Source: an uncultured Ruminococcus sp.
GTDB taxonomy: Bacteria > Bacillota > Clostridia > Oscillospirales > Ruminococcaceae
Assembly (NCBI GenBank): GCA_946540705.1
Contig: CAMNJD010000511.1
Coordinates: forward strand, 1-9,158
Direction: 5' to 3'
Length of the DNA stretch: 9,158 nt
Below are positions 1 through 7,490 of this stretch, piece after piece. Position 1 is the stretch's first letter; the number at the start of each line of letters is the position of its first letter. Below the pieces are notes generated by a model. The model worked only from the letters and a program-made list of their open reading frames with translations. It did not search any database and was not told the origin of the DNA. The translations under genes were made by a program, and so were the position numbers.

Positions 1-693
1 CGCAAGTACGGCATTCAGCGCTATCATCAGGTTTCGACCGACGAGGTTTACGGCGACCTGCCGCTCGACCGCCCTGACCTGTTCTTCACGGAGGAGACAC
101 CGATTCATACCAGCAGCCCGTATTCTTCTTCTAAGGCAGGCGCAGATCTGCTTGTGATGGCGTATCACCGTACCTACGGTCTGCCTGTGACCATCAGCCG
201 CTGCTCCAACAACTACGGACCCTATCATTTTCCGGAGAAGCTCATTCCGCTGATGATCGCAAATGCGCTGAATGACAAGCCACTGCCGGTCTATGGAGAG
301 GGTCTGAATGTCCGCGACTGGCTGTATGTTGAGGATCATTGCCGCGCGATTGACTTGATTATTCACAAGGGCAAGGTTGGCGAGGTCTACAATGTCGGCG
401 GTCACAATGAAATGAAGAACATTGACATTGTGAAGCTGATCTGCAAGGAGCTTGGCAAGCCGGAGAGCCTGATTGTTCACGTTGAGGACAGAAAGGGACA
501 CGATATGCGCTATGCGATCGACCCGACCAAGATTCACGAGGAACTGGGCTGGCTGCCGGAAACCAAATTTGCAGACGGCATCAAGAAAACGATCAAGTGG
601 TATTTGGAAAACAAGGAATGGTGGGAGACGATCATTTCCGGCGAGTACCAGAACTACTATGAGAAGATGTACGGCAACAGGGGCACTGTATGA
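1..693 (+). CDS. rfbB: dTDP-glucose 4,6-dehydratase, C-terminal 230 residues (5' end outside window)
   Basis: Converts dTDP-D-glucose to dTDP-4-keto-6-deoxy-D-glucose, the second step of dTDP-L-rhamnose synthesis in the cytosol. Reading frame 1 is open from the first base to the TGA at 691-693. The translated part contains STDEVYG at residues 12-18, matching the Thr-Asp-Glu active-site triad of RmlB, and YSSSK at 41-45, the SDR-type Tyr-xxx-Lys catalytic pair. The conserved NNYGPYHFPEKLIP and NVRDWLYVEDHC segments follow. The family is usually about 340-350 residues, so roughly the first 110, including the N-terminal NAD-binding glycine motif, lie upstream. The first in-frame ATG in the window (154) is internal, since catalytic residues precede it. 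The stop overlaps the rfbD start, indicating one transcript with translational coupling; rfbA and rfbC are presumably further upstream (inference). Confidence 0.96.
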   Translation, partial: RKYGIQRYHQVSTDEVYGDLPLDRPDLFFTEETPIHTSSPYSSSKAGADLLVMAYHRTYGLPVTISRCSNNYGPYHFPEKLIPLMIANALNDKPLPVYGEGLNVRDWLYVEDHCRAIDLIIHKGKVGEVYNVGGHNEMKNIDIVKLICKELGKPESLIVHVEDRKGHDMRYAIDPTKIHEELGWLPETKFADGIKKTIKWYLENKEWWETIISGEYQNYYEKMYGNRGTV

Positions 694-1577
694 TGAAAGC
701 ATTTGTGACAGGTGTCGGTGGACAACTCGGCTATGATGTTGTCAATGAACTGAAAAAGCGCGGATATATCGCCATCGGCAGTGATATCCTCGATGAAACT
801 GCTGCCGACTGCGAATATATCAAGCTGGATATTACAGATGCAGATGCTGTGAACGAAGTAATCTTTGAGGTCAATCCTGACGTTGTAATTCATTGTGCAG
901 CATGGACTGCTGTTGATGCCGCAGAGGATGAGGAGAACATTCCGAAGGTTCGTGCAATCAATGTGGACGGTACGCAGAATATTGCGAATGTCTGCAAAAA
1001 GCTCGGCAGCAAGATGATCTACATCTCGACGGACTATGTATTCAACGGTCAGGGCACGGAGCCGTGGCAGCCGGATTGCAAGGACTATGCGCCGCAGAAT
1101 GTCTATGGGCAGTCCAAGCTGGACGGCGAGCTTGCCGTTGCGAATACGCTTGACAAGTATTTCATCGTGCGGATTGCATGGGTGTTCGGCGTGAACGGCA
1201 AGAACTTCATCAAGACGATGATCAATGTCGGCAAAACACATGATGAAGTGCGCGTTGTCTGTGACCAGATCGGTACGCCGACATATACATTTGATCTCGC
1301 GCGTCTGTTGATTGATATGGCTGAAACTGAAAAGTACGGCTATTATCATGCAACCAATGAGGGCGGTTATATTTCGTGGTATGATTTTACAGTCGAGATT
1401 TACAAGCAGGCAGGGATGGATACAAAGGTAACGCCGGTTACTACTGCGGAGTATGGGCTTTCAAAGGCTGCAAGGCCGTTTAACAGCAGACTGGATAAGT
1501 CAAAGCTTGTTGAAAATGGATTTACACCGCTTCCTACATGGCAGAATGCGCTTGCGAGATATTTGAAAGAAATATAG
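690..1577 (+). CDS. rfbD: dTDP-4-dehydrorhamnose reductase
   Basis: Reduces dTDP-4-keto-L-rhamnose to dTDP-L-rhamnose with NAD(P)H, the last step of the pathway. At 295 residues it has normal length for RmlD. Visible motifs are the N-terminal nucleotide-binding VTGVGGQLG at 6-14, CAAWTAVDAAE at 69-79, ISTDYVF at 112-118 (catalytic Thr114) and YGQSK at 139-143 (Tyr139, Lys143). RIAWVFG follows at 161-167. The start is ATG 690, overlapping the rfbB stop as ATGA; an ATG directly after it at 693 is an equally possible start that changes one residue. No strong ribosome binding site stands out, fitting translational coupling to rfbB. It appears to be the last gene of the rhamnose operon, because a non-coding spacer with hairpins follows. 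Confidence 0.96.
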   Translation: MMKAFVTGVGGQLGYDVVNELKKRGYIAIGSDILDETAADCEYIKLDITDADAVNEVIFEVNPDVVIHCAAWTAVDAAEDEENIPKVRAINVDGTQNIANVCKKLGSKMIYISTDYVFNGQGTEPWQPDCKDYAPQNVYGQSKLDGELAVANTLDKYFIVRIAWVFGVNGKNFIKTMINVGKTHDEVRVVCDQIGTPTYTFDLARLLIDMAETEKYGYYHATNEGGYISWYDFTVEIYKQAGMDTKVTPVTTAEYGLSKAARPFNSRLDKSKLVENGFTPLPTWQNALARYLKEI

Positions 1578-1606
1578 GTATAGAGTTCAAAATATTCAAA
1601 ACCGAC

Positions 1607-1647
1607 ATAAAGCTATAGTTTCATGCACAAATAGCCTATAACTTTAT
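1607..1647. repeat. AT-rich inverted repeat downstream of rfbD
   Basis: Arms 1607-1618 (ATAAAGCTATAG) and 1636-1647 (CTATAACTTTAT) are complementary at 11 of 12 positions around a 17-nt loop. It starts 30 bases after the rfbD stop. It lacks a downstream T tract and a GC-rich stem, so it is not a standard terminator. It could be an operator, an mRNA 3' stabilising structure or a chance dyad in AT-rich DNA. Confidence 0.45.
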
Positions 1648-1667
1648 ATTGAAACCAGTTAATAATT

Positions 1668-1694
1668 GCCGCCCTCTCATCGGAGTAAGGCGGC
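1668..1694 (+). terminator. Possible terminator hairpin of the rhamnose operon
   Basis: GCCGCC at 1668-1673 pairs with GGCGGC at 1689-1694. An inner CTC/GAG pairing closes an ATCG loop. The tail (TTATGCTTTATA) is only moderately T-rich, so termination may be weak or partial. Its position between rfbD and the next gene fits a transcription boundary. I found no convincing -35/-10 pair for the next gene in this spacer, so some readthrough from rfb is possible. Confidence 0.45.
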
Positions 1695-1723
1695 TTATGC
1701 TTTATAGGATAGCTTACTTTAAT

Positions 1724-1729
1724 AAGGAG
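1724..1729 (+). promoter_or_regulatory. Ribosome binding site of the first GltD-like gene
   Basis: AAGGAG lies 4 bases before ATG 1734 and 10 bases before ATG 1740. In the paralogue at 7671 the equivalent gap is 9 bases, which favours the 1740 start here. Confidence 0.6.
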
Positions 1730-1739
1730 ATTCATGGTC

Positions 1740-2960
1740 ATGTCATTCCATATAGTCAATGAAGCACGGCGATGTTTGAACTGCAAGAATCCGACATGTC
1801 AGAAAGGATGCCCGATTAGCACGCCGATACCTGAAGTAATTCGCACTTTTTTGAATGGAGATATTGACAAAGCTGGCGCTATGCTTTTTGAGAATAATCC
1901 GCTAAGTCTAATCTGTTCACTAATCTGCAATCAAGAGAACCAATGTGAGGGTCACTGCATCCTCTGCAAAAAGGGGGCTCCGGTACTGTTCAGTAATATA
2001 GAAAACTATATCAGTGATGCATATTTTGACAAAATTGATTTTGGAAAAATTCAAAAGAATGGCATCAAGATTGGTGTGATCGGCGGTGGTCCAGCTGGCA
2101 TTACAATTGCGATTCTTCTTGCACGTAAGGGCTACGACATCACCCTGTTTGAATCCAGAGAGAAAATCGGCGGTGTTTTGCGATACGGGATTCCAGAGTT
2201 CAGATTACCCAAAAGTAACATTGAGCGGTATAAGAAGTTATTGCTCTCTCTTGGAATCAAAATTCGTCCGAATACTTCAATCGGCATTACGATTACCATT
2301 GATGACCTATTCCGTGACGGATATAAGGCGGTTTTCATCGGAACTGGCGTGTGGAGACCAAATACGCTGCATATCAAAGGCGAGAGCCTTGGCAATGTGC
2401 ATTTTGCAATCAACTATCTGACAAATCCTGATGTGTATATGCTTGGTGAGAGCTTGAATGTAATCGGCGCCGGCAATTCAGCAATGGACGTTGCGCGTAC
2501 TGCAATCCGGCACGGCTGCCGCAAAGTGACTGTTTTTTCACGATCTGAGCGTATTGCAGCAAGTGTATCTGAGGTCGAATATGCGAAGATTGACGGTGTA
2601 GAATTTGTGACCAGCGTAGAACCTGTTGAGATTACAGATGACGGTGTAATCATCATTAAAGTCGAACGAGACAGTAATGGAAACCGAAGACGAATCGAAG
2701 GTTCAGAGAAGCTCTATCCTGCAACGTCAACAATTATCGCAATCTCTCAGGGACCACGCAACAGAATTGTATCAACTACAACAGGACTTGATGTGACAGA
2801 ACACGGTCTGCTTGTGACCAATACTTTCGGCAAAACCACTCGTGATGGCATTTTTGCCGCCGGAGATGTGGTTCTCGGCGCAAAAACGGTCGTGGAGGCA
2901 GTTAATTATTCCAAGCAGGTGGCTGAAACGATGGATGAGTATTTATGCGGATTGCATTGA
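1740..2960 (+). CDS. Orphan GltD-like Fe-S/FAD/NAD(P)H oxidoreductase, copy 1
   Basis: Belongs to the glutamate synthase small-subunit-like family (GltD, NfnB, SudA, dihydropyrimidine dehydrogenase N-terminus), which moves electrons between NAD(P)H and a partner through FAD and [4Fe-4S] clusters. Numbered from the alternative ATG at 1734, cysteines C14, C17, C22, C26 (CLNCKNPTCQKGC) and C61, C65, C71, C75 form the two cluster motifs. FAD-binding GGGPAG is at 117-122, the second dinucleotide motif IGAGNSAMDVAR at 244-255 and the C-terminal FAD motif AAGD at 375-378. At about 406 residues it is shorter than typical GltD (about 470-490), yet both ends of the fold are present. No glutamate synthase large subunit is nearby, so electron partner and substrate are unknown. 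It heads a probable operon with the glycosyltransferase 42 bases downstream. It carries an extra cysteine, C78, where copy 2 has glycine. Codon use is more AT-rich than in copy 2. Confidence 0.9.
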   Translation: MSFHIVNEARRCLNCKNPTCQKGCPISTPIPEVIRTFLNGDIDKAGAMLFENNPLSLICSLICNQENQCEGHCILCKKGAPVLFSNIENYISDAYFDKIDFGKIQKNGIKIGVIGGGPAGITIAILLARKGYDITLFESREKIGGVLRYGIPEFRLPKSNIERYKKLLLSLGIKIRPNTSIGITITIDDLFRDGYKAVFIGTGVWRPNTLHIKGESLGNVHFAINYLTNPDVYMLGESLNVIGAGNSAMDVARTAIRHGCRKVTVFSRSERIAASVSEVEYAKIDGVEFVTSVEPVEITDDGVIIIKVERDSNGNRRRIEGSEKLYPATSTIIAISQGPRNRIVSTTTGLDVTEHGLLVTNTFGKTTRDGIFAAGDVVLGAKTVVEAVNYSKQVAETMDEYLCGLH

Positions 2961-3002
2961 AGAGATGTATAATGTTGCCTATACGGAAAGTGAAGTGAAC
3001 TC

Positions 3003-4040
3003 TTGTTACCATTAGTCAGTGTGATCGTTCCTGTCTATAATGTTAAGCCATATCTTCGAGAGGCACTCGACAGTGTAATTCATCAGACTTATCAAAATCT
3101 TGAGATTATCCTGGTAGATGATGGTTCTACAGATGGCTCTGGTGAAATCTGCGATCATTATCAACATAAAGACAATCGAATTCGCGTGATTCATCAAAAT
3201 AATAAAGGATTAAGTGCAGCACGTAATGCCGGTTTAGATATGATGCAAGGGGAAATAGTAGCTTTTCTTGACCCTGACGATGCATATTTCTTGGGGTTTA
3301 TAGAGAAAATGTATCGGAAAATGCATGCATCACAAGCGGATATAGTAATTTGCGGATTTCATTTTTGTTATACCGCAGATAGAATGTCTATGGAAAACTG
3401 CCGAACTTCATATTTGATATCTGATGAAACGCTAACCTCAATATCCGCATTAAATTGTCTGATAGACTCGAAAATAGCAGATAATGTCTGGAATAGACTG
3501 TATTGTAGTCGCATTTTTGATCACCTTCGGTTTCCGGAAGGACATGTTTACGAAGATGTTTTATTGTCACCGTTGATTTTTGAAAATGCAAACACAATTC
3601 TGACAATTAGTAATGCATTAATATTTCATCGCAAACGCCCACAAAGTATCACTACAACGAATTCAGAAAAGAATATTTGTGATATGTTGTATGCGAGACA
3701 TATGCGGGCAAAGTACATATCCAGCAAAATTCCTAAATGGTTTTCTAAGGATCAAAGGCAACAATACAATGAAAGATGCTTAATATTTTATATATTGCAG
3801 TATTTCAGACTTATTGCAGTATCAAATGCATCGAGTTCTAAAATAATACTACGGAAAGAAATAAGCAAATTTCGTTCTGAAATAAAAGGATATTCTTACA
3901 AAACGAGACTCAAATATCACTTATTTATGGTAAATCCATATCTTTGTTTTGTTCTGACCAAAATCCATGGTTTCTTGGTTCGACTTGCGAGAAGAATCAA
4001 AACAATTCTCTTGTTCAATCGGGATAATAATCAACCATGA
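3003..4040 (+). CDS. Family 2 glycosyltransferase of surface polysaccharide synthesis
   Basis: Transfers a sugar from a nucleotide-sugar donor to a growing glycan at the cytoplasmic membrane face; donor and acceptor cannot be read from sequence. The GT-A fold N-terminus begins with VSVIVPVYN at 5-13. It continues with DDGSTDGS at 39-46, SAARNAGL at 71-78, the metal-binding DxD-type LDPDD at 89-93 and a downstream Glu-Asp pair at 184-185, a typical catalytic-base position in this family. At 345 residues the length suits EpsJ/WcaA-like enzymes. The C-terminal third is basic and less conserved. The start is taken as TTG 3003: a TGA lies in frame at 2991 and no ATG is available before the conserved core. 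The ribosome binding site is weak, suggesting coupling to the gene 42 bases upstream. It overlaps the flippase start by 4 bases. It is visibly AT-rich, unlike rfbBD and the recombinase, suggesting separate acquisition. Confidence 0.9.
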   Translation: MLPLVSVIVPVYNVKPYLREALDSVIHQTYQNLEIILVDDGSTDGSGEICDHYQHKDNRIRVIHQNNKGLSAARNAGLDMMQGEIVAFLDPDDAYFLGFIEKMYRKMHASQADIVICGFHFCYTADRMSMENCRTSYLISDETLTSISALNCLIDSKIADNVWNRLYCSRIFDHLRFPEGHVYEDVLLSPLIFENANTILTISNALIFHRKRPQSITTTNSEKNICDMLYARHMRAKYISSKIPKWFSKDQRQQYNERCLIFYILQYFRLIAVSNASSSKIILRKEISKFRSEIKGYSYKTRLKYHLFMVNPYLCFVLTKIHGFLVRLARRIKTILLFNRDNNQP

Positions 4041-5554
4041 GTAAGTCGTCTTCCCGAATCCAAAGTACCAAACGCATCCTCGCCAGCGGCATTTTTAACC
4101 GATTTCTTCACACACTGCTTCCGTTCATCAACCGAACGACTATTCTGCATTTCCTTGGTTCAGAATTCACGGGGCTAACTGGTCTTTTCACATCCATCCT
4201 GCAAGTGTTGTCACTCGCGGAATTCGGATTCAATACTGCGGTGGTCTATTCCTTATATGAACCGCTGACAACAGATGACCGGCAGGCGATCAACCAGATC
4301 ATGTCATGGTTACGGCGTATCTATCACATTGTCGGCAGCGTCATCATCATCGCCGGACTGCTCGCTGCGCCCTTCATACCTTTTCTGATTCACGGCAGTT
4401 ATCCGGACAGCGTGAACATTTACATCCTGTTCCTGCTGTACCTCCTGAATTCCGGCGTCAGCTACTTTCTGTTTGCATATAAGGAAGCGATCCTGCTTGC
4501 AGATCAGAAGAAAAATGTTGCGACGAATATCAAATCCGTGGTCACGATACTGGTTCAGCTTCTTCAGTTTGCAGCATTACTGGTATTCCGGAACTTCTAT
4601 CTTTATATTGCAGTTTTAATATCTGGAACGGTCATTTCCAACTTGCTTGTCAACCGTGCAGTAAACAGCAGATACCCGTATCTGCAAACCCAATCGGCAA
4701 TCACAAAGGTCAGCATCCCCGCCCCCATGAAGAAGCAACTGGCCGGGCTTCTTATCAATCGCCTATCGAACATCAGCCGCAATGCATTTGACAGTCTGAT
4801 CATCAGCAGCACGCTTGGGTTGACATCTACTGCGGTTTACGGCAATTATTATTTGGTATATTCCGCCGTTTTCGGCTTTACTAGCATCATCAGCGGTTCC
4901 ATGCAGGCAAGTGTCGGAAACAGCATTGTTCTGCGCAACGAAAAGGAAAATTATGAAAACCTACTTGATTTTTCGTTTCTGTATGCGTGGATCATCGGTT
5001 GGTGTGCCATGACAATGGCGTGCCTGTATCAGCCGTTCATGAAGCTGTGGGTCGGCGAAGAGCTGATGCTGCCGGAGCACACCATGCTGCTCTTTCCGGT
5101 ATACTTCTACCTCATCAACATGAACCACATCCGGAACCAGTATATCTACGGCAAAGGAATGTGGTGGGAAATGAAATGGTCGTATCTGCTGGAATCTATC
5201 GGCAATCTTGCGCTAAATATCGTGCTCGGAAAGCTGTTCGGCATTACCGGTGTTCTGATTGCAACGATTCTTACGATTTTCTTCTGCAACTACCTGATGT
5301 GCAATGCAGTGCTGTTCCGAGAGTATTTTCAAGGTGAATCTATTTGGACGTTTTACCGGCAGCAGTTCTATTATCTAATCATTGCGCTGCTTGCAGGCGC
5401 GCTGACTTATTACATCTGCCAGCAGCAGGAGTCAATCATCCTGCGCGGAATGATCTGTCTGTTTCTGCCGAATACATTGTTTTTGTTGTCATACAGATTC
5501 AGCGCAAGGTGGAAAAGCAGTCTCTCTTTGCTGCAAAGAGCAGCAAAACGATAA
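4037..5554 (+). CDS. Wzx-type oligosaccharide flippase (MOP superfamily)
   Basis: Predicted polytopic membrane protein that flips lipid-linked oligosaccharide units to the outer face of the membrane. At 505 residues it has normal length for Wzx/polysaccharide transporters. Many hydrophobic segments are visible by eye, for example about 107-118, 127-147, 176-188 and 194-207, and several more in the C-terminal half. The N-terminal region (NRTTILHFLGSEFTGLTGLF near 32-51, then FGFNTAVVYSLY near 63-74) resembles clostridial and streptococcal capsule flippases. ATG 4037 overlaps the glycosyltransferase stop as ATGA, so translation is probably coupled. It is the last gene of its operon, as a strong terminator begins 3 bases after the stop. 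No polymerase (Wzy) or priming transferase is in the window. Substrate specificity is not readable; a MATE-like transporter of another substrate is the main alternative. Confidence 0.9.
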   Translation: MSKSSSRIQSTKRILASGIFNRFLHTLLPFINRTTILHFLGSEFTGLTGLFTSILQVLSLAEFGFNTAVVYSLYEPLTTDDRQAINQIMSWLRRIYHIVGSVIIIAGLLAAPFIPFLIHGSYPDSVNIYILFLLYLLNSGVSYFLFAYKEAILLADQKKNVATNIKSVVTILVQLLQFAALLVFRNFYLYIAVLISGTVISNLLVNRAVNSRYPYLQTQSAITKVSIPAPMKKQLAGLLINRLSNISRNAFDSLIISSTLGLTSTAVYGNYYLVYSAVFGFTSIISGSMQASVGNSIVLRNEKENYENLLDFSFLYAWIIGWCAMTMACLYQPFMKLWVGEELMLPEHTMLLFPVYFYLINMNHIRNQYIYGKGMWWEMKWSYLLESIGNLALNIVLGKLFGITGVLIATILTIFFCNYLMCNAVLFREYFQGESIWTFYRQQFYYLIIALLAGALTYYICQQQESIILRGMICLFLPNTLFLLSYRFSARWKSSLSLLQRAAKR

Positions 5555-5556
5555 AA

Positions 5557-5591
5557 ATGGGCGGCAAAACAAAATCCGCCCATATTTTTTT
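5557..5591 (+). terminator. Strong intrinsic terminator after the flippase
   Basis: ATGGGCGG at 5557-5564 pairs perfectly with CCGCCCAT at 5576-5583 around an 11-base A-rich loop, followed by a run of seven T at 5585-5591. An A run precedes the stem, so it could also work on the opposite strand. It separates the glycan operon from the recombinase unit. Confidence 0.92.
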
Positions 5592-5601
5592 CCAAAACCC
5601 C

Positions 5602-5630
5602 TTGACAAAGCACTCTTGGTATGGTAACAT
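5602..5630 (+). promoter_or_regulatory. Promoter of the serine recombinase (TTGACA, extended -10)
   Basis: A perfect -35 TTGACA at 5602-5607 is followed by a 17-base spacer and -10 TAACAT at 5625-5630. A TGn extension sits at 5622-5624. It lies directly after the flippase terminator, so the recombinase is likely transcribed on its own. The predicted start near 5637 leaves a leader of about 35 bases. Confidence 0.75.
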
Positions 5631-5658
5631 AGCCTTAAGGTGAAACAACAACTGCATG

Positions 5659-5664
5659 AGGAGG
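5659..5664 (+). promoter_or_regulatory. Ribosome binding site of the recombinase
   Basis: AGGAGG lies 7 bases before ATG 5672, an ideal arrangement that fixes this start. Confidence 0.85.
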
Positions 5665-5671
5665 CAAAGCT

Positions 5672-7363
5672 ATGGACATCTATCAAATCGCAAACCAGAT
5701 GAAAGCCGAACGCAAAACCATCTTCGACATTCCGATGCGCGTGACATTCTACGCCCGCGTCTCGACCACACGCGAGGAACAGGAAAACTCAATCGAAAAC
5801 CAGATCGCATTTTTCACGGACATGATTCAGCAGAACCCGAACTGGACGTTCGTGAAGGGCTATGTAGACCGTGTGCGCGGCGAGGCGGCGGAGAACCGCT
5901 TGAGTTTCATGCGCATGATCGAGGATGCCAAAGCCGGGCTGTTTGATCTCGTGCTGACGAAAGAGGTCAGCCGATTTGCCCGCAACACCATTGACAGCCT
6001 GACCTATACCCGCGATCTGCTGCGCGCCGGTGTCGGTGTGTTCTTCCAGAATGACAATATCTGCACGATCGACACGGACAGCGAGCTGCGTCTGACAATC
6101 ATGTCGAGCATCGCGGCGGACGAGGTGCGCAAGCTCTCGGAGCGCGTGCGTTGGGGACACAAGCGCTCAATCGAGAGCGGCAATGTCATGGGCAATAACC
6201 GCATTTTCGGCTACGACAAAAAGGACTGCAAGCTGACAATCAACGAAGCCGAAGCGGAAATGGTACGCCTGATTTTCGAGCTATATGCGACCGGCGATTA
6301 CAGCACACGCAAAATTGAACGTATCCTCTGGGACAAGGGCTACCGCGGCCGTAACGGCACGCGCATCCACCACAACACGATCACCGGCATCATCCAGAAC
6401 CCGAAATACAAGGGCTATTTCTGCGGCAACAAGGTCAAAATTGTCGATTACCGCACCCGTGAGCAGCGTTTTCTGCCGGAGGAAGAATGGGTGATGTATA
6501 AGGACGAAACCGGTGAGACCGTTCCGGCAATCGTCAGTGAGGAAATCTGGGACAAGTGCAATGAGATCTTCCGGGAGCGCAGCACCGCGATCAAGACACG
6601 CGAGCGTTCGTTCAAGGACAAGAGCGTATTCACCGGAAAGATCTGGTGCAAGGCGCATGACGTTCCCTATTGGCGCACAAGCTACTCCAACAGCGTGTCA
6701 AAAGGCGAGCCGATCTATCAGTGGATATGCAGCGAGAAGAAGCGCTCCGGCGCGAAATCCTGCGCATCGTTCTCTATTATGGAAAAAGACCTCTATGAGA
6801 TGCTCTCCGAGCATTTTCAGTCGATCGCCGGCAATATCGAGGAATATGTGCGCGATTTCCTGAATATCTACCGCGAGAGTGCCCGTGAGGAAAACGCACA
6901 GAAACAGATCAACGAGCTGCGCGGGCAGCTCACAAAGGAGAAGGCAAAGCGCGAAAAGCTGCTTGACCTCTATACCGAGAACATCATCACGCGGGAGGAA
7001 TTCCGCGAGCGCAACGGCAATTCCAATGTGCTGATCTCGCAGCTTGAGGAGGATATTCATGCGCTGGAACTGAAAATGGAGGAAACAATAGACTACGCCG
7101 CGGAACTGGAAAAGATCGAAACATACTTCAAAACGATTTATTGTCCCGGTCACATCATGTCAAAAGACGAAGTCGATGAAATGGCCAAAACTATGATAGA
7201 TCGGATTGATGTAGTGCCTGTCAACCGCACTGAGATGAAGCTGGAAGTGAAACTGAAAACCGACATATCTGCTGATATTTCGTATATTCGCAGCGGCGAG
7301 CGATACGCCCGCCGTTCCGGACACATCAGCAAGAAGATGATCGACGCTTACAAGATGCAGTAA
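5672..7363 (+). CDS. Large serine recombinase
   Basis: Site-specific DNA recombinase that cuts and rejoins DNA through a phosphoserine link; the family includes phage integrases, TndX/TnpX-type transposon recombinases and inversion or cassette-switching enzymes. The resolvase domain spans about 22-165, with YARVSTTREEQENSIENQ at 27-44 (nucleophile Ser31, Arg29), SRFARN at 100-105 (catalytic arginines) and the helix-E-like LTIMSSIAADEVRKLSERV at 141-159. A recombinase DNA-binding domain follows at about 175-300. A zinc-ribbon-like segment has candidate ligands C326, H329, C353 and C364. A charged coiled coil spans about 400-475. At 563 residues it is full length, with no frameshift. No excisionase, phage gene or resistance cargo accompanies it, and no att site pair is obvious. 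It has its own promoter and terminator and is more GC-rich than the glycosyltransferase. Its role is open: relic integrase, or a local rearrangement enzyme of the glycan locus. Confidence 0.95.
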   Translation: MDIYQIANQMKAERKTIFDIPMRVTFYARVSTTREEQENSIENQIAFFTDMIQQNPNWTFVKGYVDRVRGEAAENRLSFMRMIEDAKAGLFDLVLTKEVSRFARNTIDSLTYTRDLLRAGVGVFFQNDNICTIDTDSELRLTIMSSIAADEVRKLSERVRWGHKRSIESGNVMGNNRIFGYDKKDCKLTINEAEAEMVRLIFELYATGDYSTRKIERILWDKGYRGRNGTRIHHNTITGIIQNPKYKGYFCGNKVKIVDYRTREQRFLPEEEWVMYKDETGETVPAIVSEEIWDKCNEIFRERSTAIKTRERSFKDKSVFTGKIWCKAHDVPYWRTSYSNSVSKGEPIYQWICSEKKRSGAKSCASFSIMEKDLYEMLSEHFQSIAGNIEEYVRDFLNIYRESAREENAQKQINELRGQLTKEKAKREKLLDLYTENIITREEFRERNGNSNVLISQLEEDIHALELKMEETIDYAAELEKIETYFKTIYCPGHIMSKDEVDEMAKTMIDRIDVVPVNRTEMKLEVKLKTDISADISYIRSGERYARRSGHISKKMIDAYKMQ

Positions 7364-7382
7364 TGCATTGCGTGCAGAAGAC

Positions 7383-7412
7383 GAGGCGGCTTCCGGTTCC
7401 GGAGGCCGCCTC
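7383..7412 (+). terminator. Intrinsic terminator after the recombinase
   Basis: GAGGCGGC at 7383-7390 pairs with GCCGCCTC at 7405-7412. The stem continues through a T-G wobble, a T-A pair and CCG/CGG to a small GTTC loop. The tail ATTCTTCAAATTT is moderately T-rich. It begins 19 bases after the recombinase stop. Confidence 0.85.
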
Positions 7413-7435
7413 ATTCTTCAAATTTCAGCAAGGCG

Positions 7436-7478
7436 CTGAATCCTGTATCGCTGCGCGATGATTGATCATGGGGCGCTG
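7436..7478 (+). repeat. 43-nt direct repeat, upstream unit
   Basis: Aligns without gaps to 8898-8940 with 36 of 43 bases identical by hand count. Two perfect 10-base blocks, CGCTGCGCGA (7449-7458) and TGGGGCGCTG (7469-7478), are separated by a 10-base segment matching at 7 positions. The two units lie 1462 bases apart and bracket the second GltD-like gene and its promoter. Confidence 0.75.
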
Positions 7479-7490
7479 CTCGCTCCGCTA

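Noticed and set aside
657..1349. 230-codon open frame on the minus strand
   Set aside because: It lies entirely antisense to rfbB/rfbD, which carry clear family motifs. Its translation has no recognisable domain and no ribosome binding site.
4987..5337. 116-codon + strand open frame inside the flippase gene
   Set aside because: Out-of-frame shadow of the flippase. The main frame carries the membrane segments and the translational coupling.
6281..7153. Several minus-strand open frames across the recombinase gene
   Set aside because: They mirror the GC-rich codon pattern of the recombinase and show no start signals or domains.
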